The translations under genes and the position numbers were made by a program. This document shows, one piece after another, positions 14,119-16,773 of a stretch of 16,773 nucleotides of DNA. Below the pieces are notes generated by a model, which saw nothing but the letters and a program-made list of their open reading frames with translations, ran no database searches and was not told the DNA's origin. The DNA comes from CAZRHH01 sp964599885 (GTDB lineage: Bacteria > Chloroflexota > Dehalococcoidia > DSTF01 > JACRBR01), in the NCBI GenBank assembly GCA_964599885.1, contig CAZRHH010000071.1:1-16773 (forward strand). The letters are read 5' to 3'. Numbering within the stretch: position 1 is the first letter of the stretch; every line of letters starts with the position of its first letter.

Positions 14119-14804
14119 GTTCGTTCCGCAGTTTTCGCTTCCCGGAGTTCGTTTCGTAATTTTCGCCTTTCGCGTTCGTTTCGTAGCTTCGCGCCCGGAG
14201 TTCGCTTCGTAATTTTCGCGTTTCGGAGGCGTTCCCAGCTTCGCGTCCGGAGTTCGTTTCGTAGTTTTCATGTTGTGGAGCCGGTTCGGGGTTTCGGGTT
14301 CGGGAGTTTGCTCGGTAATTTTCATGTGTGAGAGTTCGATTTCGGTTTCAGCACAGAGTTCTACATGAGGCAGATGCCTCACCCCCGCCGATGAAAATGC
14401 GGTGCGTTGCACGACGCGCGGCCTCACCCCCCGGCCCCCTCTCCAAATTCTTGGAGAGGGGGAGCTTGGTTTCGGTGGTCTGCCAAATCCGACGGATCGC
14501 GTCGTGTGTGAGTCTATTTTCAGGGCAGGCACAGAGGCGCACAGGTTTGATGGGCTAGGATCCGCGCTGGGCTTGGTGGATGATGGAGTTCGTTTCGTAA
14601 TTTTCATGTGTGGGAGTTCGTTTCGTCGTTTTTCGGGTTCACCACAGAGGCACAGCGGCACAGAGGTTTGATGGGCTAGGCCGGCGGTCGCCTTCGCGGA
14701 TGGTGGAGTTCGTTTCGTAATTTTCATGTTGTGGAGCCTGTTTGGCGGTTTCGTGTTCGGGAGTTCGTTTCGTAATTTTCATGTGCGGGAGTCGTTCCGT
14801 GGTC
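14119..14804. repeat. Interspersed repeat region, core GAGTTCGTTTCGTAATTTTC
   Basis: The 20-mer GAGTTCGTTTCGTAATTTTC occurs exactly at 14145, 14586, 14706 and 14761. Close variants occur near 14119, 14174, 14198, 14250, 14303, 14332 and 14614, and decayed ones near 14225, 14277, 14733 and 14788. Many are followed by ATGT(G)TG and then another copy, a spacing of about 28 bases. On the minus strand each core reads ATGAAAATTACGAAACGAACTCC-like, so spurious frames rich in MKITKRTP appear. A second unit, sharing GGTTTGATGGGCTAGG after a CACAGAGGC-like stretch, occurs at 14544 and 14665. I see no gene in 14098–14940; a nested hairpin element is listed separately. Confidence 0.92.
14435..14462. repeat. 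Perfect 12-bp hairpin element inside the repeat region
   Basis: CCCCCTCTCCAA (14435–14446) pairs perfectly with TTGGAGAGGGGG (14451–14462) around the loop ATTC. It is preceded by GCCTCACCCCCCGG, and GCCTCACCCCCG also appears 45 bp earlier next to a second inverted repeat TGAGGCA-GA-TGCCTCA (14366–14381). From memory this C-rich hairpin resembles a mobile mini-element common in environmental bacterial genomes; that is not verified. No T-run follows, so it is not a typical terminator. Confidence 0.75.
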
Positions 14805-14994
14805 ACTGCGCTCCTGCAGCCGGCGCATCCTCGTGGGGACGACGCCGCTTTCAGCCGTGAGCTGGTATTGGGTTTCCGCCAATTCTGGGCCAGAGGAACG
14901 TACATGTGGAATGGCCGAGTGTCACCGGCGGGGCTGACAGTTGGCGGGTGACGCTGTACGCTGTGGCGAGCGAACGATTCTGCGAGGAGTGACG

Positions 14995-15192
14995 ATGCGC
15001 AAAGACCTCATGGAGATTCTCGCCTGCCCGATGTGCAAGAGCGAGCTGACCCTCACCATCGACGAAGAGAAGGACGACGAAGTGATCCGCGGGACGCTGC
15101 TCTGCGCGAAGTGCAACGAGCGCTACCCGATCGAGGACAGCATCCCGAACCTGCTTCCCCCTGACCTGCGGAAAGCAGCGAGCGGCGGATAG
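14995..15192 (+). CDS. Trm112-like zinc-ribbon protein
   Basis: A 65-residue protein of the Trm112/UPF0434 family. It has MRKDLMEILACPMCKSELTL with C11 and C14, a short acidic insertion, LLCAKCNERYPIEDSIPNLLP with C37 and C40, and the family ending IPNLLPPD. Eukaryotic Trm112 activates tRNA and translation-factor methyltransferases; bacterial members are thought to do similar work. The ATG at 14995 follows GAGGAG by five bases, while the in-frame start at 14941 lacks such a site. It is followed 45 bp later by a small membrane protein gene on the same strand. Confidence 0.93.
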   Translation: MRKDLMEILACPMCKSELTLTIDEEKDDEVIRGTLLCAKCNERYPIEDSIPNLLPPDLRKAASGG

Positions 15193-15237
15193 CAACACGA
15201 ACGGCGGGCCACGGACACTGGCCACGGAGGCACGACT

Positions 15238-15468
15238 ATGGGACGCTCTCGGCAACTGGGGATGTTTCTGGCGATCGGCGCGGCGGTGCAGATGCTGGTG
15301 ATGCTGATCGGCACGATGCGGCGGAGTTACCTCGTCATCGCGCTGCCCGTGCTGGCCGCGGTCGGCGTGGTGAGCGCGCTGGCGTTCTGGGTCGGCTGGA
15401 CGATGATGAACACCGAGCCAGAGCTGGCCGAACTTGAAGAACAGGAGTACGTGCCCGCAGCGTTCTGA
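15238..15468 (+). CDS. Small two-helix membrane protein, unknown function
   Basis: A 76-residue protein with two hydrophobic segments: residues about 8–26 (MFLAIGAAVQMLVMLIG) and about 32–56 (LVIALPVLAAVGVVSALAFWVGWTMM). They are joined by the positively charged MRRSY, and an acidic tail (EPELAELEEQE) follows. The charge pattern suggests that the loop faces the cytoplasm with both ends outside, though the acidic tail makes this uncertain. The ATG has GGAGG seven bases upstream, an excellent site. I do not recognise a family. It is probably co-transcribed with the Trm112-like gene. Confidence 0.75.
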   Translation: MGRSRQLGMFLAIGAAVQMLVMLIGTMRRSYLVIALPVLAAVGVVSALAFWVGWTMMNTEPELAELEEQEYVPAAF

Positions 15469-15578
15469 TGCGGGCGCGCCCGAACCACGGCCGAAGGCCA
15501 CGTGCGCAGACCCCGCGTTTCCATCCGGGCACTCACCGACCAACGCTCATGCGCGGTTGACGCCTTGTCATGGGCGCT

Positions 15579-15594
15579 CTGTCAATCCTGACAG
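15579..15594. promoter_or_regulatory. Inverted repeat upstream of rpsF promoter
   Basis: CTGTCA (15579–15584) and TGACAG (15589–15594) form a perfect 6-bp inverted repeat around ATCC. It ends 13 bp before the -35 box at 15608. It could be an operator or a remnant terminator of the preceding gene; no T-run follows. Weak, short evidence. Confidence 0.4.
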
Positions 15595-15607
15595 CGGTGC
15601 GGTTGCG

Positions 15608-15636
15608 TTGACTTGACGTAGCGCGGTTCATATACT
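15608..15636 (+). promoter_or_regulatory. Sigma-70-type promoter of the rpsF operon
   Basis: A -35 box TTGACT (15608–15613) and a -10 box TATACT (15631–15636) are separated by 17 bases; each differs from consensus at one position. Transcription would start near 15643 and give a leader of about 115 bases before the TTG of rpsF, containing the hairpin at 15680. Confidence 0.85.
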
Positions 15637-15679
15637 TCACGCGCTGCCCTCACAACGGCCAGCATTCATCGAACGACCA

Positions 15680-15730
15680 GCCCGGCCTCCGAGCGGACGA
15701 TTCGGAGCGCGCCGGGCGCTTTGTTCTTAT
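15680..15730 (+). promoter_or_regulatory. Leader hairpin of rpsF operon (possible S6:S18 site or attenuator)
   Basis: An outer 7-bp stem (GCCCGGC 15680–15686 with GCCGGGC 15711–15717) encloses an inner 6-bp stem CTCCGA/TCGGAG (15687–15692, 15702–15707) with a 3-base bulge CGC on the 3' side and the loop GCGGACGAT. The T-rich CTTTGTTCTTATT follows. Two readings are possible: an intrinsic terminator acting as attenuator, or the known rpsF-leader motif bound by the S6:S18 complex for feedback control, for which the CCGA and GGA segments would fit. Which of these applies is inference. Confidence 0.6.
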
Positions 15731-15756
15731 TGATCACACAGGCACGGAGGGTGACC

Positions 15757-16047
15757 TTGCACGAGTATGAGCTTGTCGTCGTAATCAATCCGGAGATCCC
15801 GGAAGAGGATGTTCCGGCGGCGATCGAGCGCGTCACCACCGCCATCACCACGCGCGGTGGCGAAGTCGACGACGTGACCCCGTGGGGCCGTCGCAAACTC
15901 GCCTACCCAATCAACCGCCACGTCGAAGGCAACTACATCCTCACCAACATCAAGCTGGATCCGCTGCGCGCTCACGAGCTGGAAAGCGGGTTCGCCATTT
16001 CGGATGACATTCTCCGGCACATGCTGATTCGCAAGGACGAGGCGTAG
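15757..16047 (+). CDS. rpsF: 30S ribosomal protein S6
   Basis: A 96-residue S6 protein of normal length, binding 16S rRNA as a partner of S18 in the platform of the small subunit. The opening HEYELVVVINPEIPEEDV, the middle GRRKLAYPINRHVEGNYILTNIKLDP and the end ISDDILRHMLIRKDEA are all typical. The start is TTG at 15757, six bases after GGAGG. The GTG two codons earlier abuts that site and is unlikely. First gene of the rpsF–ssb–rpsR operon, with 50 bp to ssb. Confidence 0.97.
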   Translation: MHEYELVVVINPEIPEEDVPAAIERVTTAITTRGGEVDDVTPWGRRKLAYPINRHVEGNYILTNIKLDPLRAHELESGFAISDDILRHMLIRKDEA

Positions 16048-16097
16048 GGAGACGACCCGGGCCGCGGGCAAGCCCGGATAGCGAGAGGGAAATCGAG

Positions 16098-16529
16098 ATG
16101 GCGGGTCTCAACAAGGTCATGCTGATCGGCAACGTCGGGAAGGATCCCGAGATGCGCTACACCGCCAACGGAAAGGCCGTCACGACGTTCACGATAGCCG
16201 TCAATCGCAACTTTCAGAGCACCGACGGCGAGCGGCGCGAGGAGACGGACTGGTTCGATATTGTGACGTGGGACAAACTCGCGGAGCTCTGCAGCCAGTT
16301 CTTGCAGAAGGGGCGGCAGGCGTACGTGGAAGGCCGCCTGCACACGCGATCGTGGGAAGGCCAGGACGGCCAAAAGCGCTATCGCACGGAAGTCGTCGCG
16401 CAGACCGTCCTCTTCCTCGGCTCCGCTCCCGGCGGCGGTGGTGGGGGTGGTTCGCGGGTGAGCGAGCAGCCGTATGAGGAAGCGCCGGTAGGCGCCGGGG
16501 TCGACCCCGACGACCTGCCCTTTGAGTAA
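16098..16529 (+). CDS. ssb: Single-stranded DNA-binding protein
   Basis: A 143-residue SSB, which coats single-stranded DNA in replication and repair. The OB fold is evident from MAGLNKVMLIGNVGKDPEMRYTANGKAVTTFTIAVNR, then TDWFDIVTWDKLAELCSQFLQKGRQAYVEGRLHTRSWEGQDG and the RTEVVAQTVLFLGS end. A poly-Gly linker leads to the acidic tip DPDDLPFE, the partner-binding tail; it has an extra Glu after the usual terminal Phe. Its place between rpsF and rpsR is the common bacterial order. Confidence 0.97.
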   Translation: MAGLNKVMLIGNVGKDPEMRYTANGKAVTTFTIAVNRNFQSTDGERREETDWFDIVTWDKLAELCSQFLQKGRQAYVEGRLHTRSWEGQDGQKRYRTEVVAQTVLFLGSAPGGGGGGGSRVSEQPYEEAPVGAGVDPDDLPFE

Positions 16530-16574
16530 GCACACGGAGGGAGCGGCGATCGCTCTCGCAACAAGGAGTACGCA

Positions 16575-16773
16575 TTGACGAACGACGCAGGAGATAGCAA
16601 TCAGCCCGCTTCGGCGGCGCCGGCCGGAGCCGCGCCGTCCAGACCGGAATATTCCGGTCGGTCCGAGGAGCGATCCGGTGGATACAGTGGCGGCGGTGGT
16701 GGTGGTGGCAGCTTCGGCGGCGGTGGCGGTGGCAGCAGCTTCGGCGGTGGGGGCGGCTTCGGCGGCGGTCCTC
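16575..16773 (+). CDS. rpsR: Probable 30S ribosomal protein S18 with Gly-rich N-terminal extension (partial)
   Basis: The frame opens with TTG at 16575, six bases after AAGGAG, and runs off the window after 66 residues. The visible part reads MTNDAGDSNQPASAAPAG, then an Arg/Ser patch and several Gly runs broken by SF or SSF. The S18 core is not reached, so the identity rests on operon position after rpsF and ssb (45 bp gap) and on my recollection that Chloroflexota S18 proteins can carry long Gly-rich N-termini. It could instead be another Gly-rich protein. Confidence 0.7.
   Translation, partial: MTNDAGDSNQPASAAPAGAAPSRPEYSGRSEERSGGYSGGGGGGGSFGGGGGGSSFGGGGGFGGGP

Noticed and set aside
13984..14727. 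A 247-residue minus-strand open frame full of MKITKRTP-like repeats
   Set aside because: It runs antisense through the ABM-like gene and only translates the interspersed DNA repeats. Other copies fall in other frames, it has no ribosome site and no coherent protein pattern.
14934..14962. Possible promoter before the Trm112-like gene (CTGACA, 17 bp, TACGCT)
   Set aside because: The -35 is good and the spacing ideal, but the -10 matches only three of six positions, so it is not distinguishable from chance in GC-rich DNA.

Overview
The window looks like chromosomal DNA of a GC-rich bacterium, most likely a Chloroflexota (Dehalococcoidia-like) organism. That placement is an inference from several things together: an rpsF–ssb–rpsR operon whose S18 reading frame opens with a long Gly-rich extension, a secreted protein with thrombospondin-type-3 and dockerin repeats, heptanucleotide tandem repeats at gene borders, and frequent TTG/GTG starts behind clear Shine-Dalgarno sites. 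There is no rRNA, phage, transposase or CRISPR array.

Region by region. (1) 1–5039: a large secreted calcium-repeat/dockerin protein, a zinc-ribbon RNase H whose start codon is problematic, a DegT/StrS-type aminotransferase, and on the minus strand an Asp-rich lipoprotein. Three different 7-bp tandem repeat arrays separate these genes. (2) 5224–6426: a class III aminotransferase, facing a minus-strand run (8935 down to 6437) that encodes a ComB-like phosphatase, a selenocysteine tRNA, a small methyltransferase, a cupin and a SET-domain methyltransferase. (3) 9020–11104: a PAP2 phosphatase with a strong terminator, then a minus-strand YceI–VOC pair read divergently from an HxlR regulator whose start overlaps that of yceI. 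(4) 11182–12970: a two-gene translationally coupled operon (TIM-barrel sugar isomerase plus Gfo/Idh/MocA dehydrogenase). (5) 13073–13690: a self-contained unit with a near-consensus sigma-70 promoter, a cyclic-di-AMP (ydaO/yuaA-type) riboswitch, a 68-residue zinc-ribbon protein and an intrinsic terminator. (6) 13765–14097: an ABM-like small protein, followed by about 0.8 kb of noncoding interspersed repeats. (7) 14995–16773: a Trm112-like protein, a two-helix membrane protein, then the rpsF–ssb–rpsR operon with a good promoter and a structured leader.

The two most informative observations are the tRNA-Sec gene, which shows that the organism probably decodes UGA as selenocysteine, and the c-di-AMP riboswitch. 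The riboswitch sits in front of an uncharacterised zinc-ribbon micro-protein rather than the usual potassium transporter or cell-wall hydrolase, and it is the best candidate here for an undescribed regulatory system. The repeat region and the heptamer arrays are the main structures the genes do not explain.
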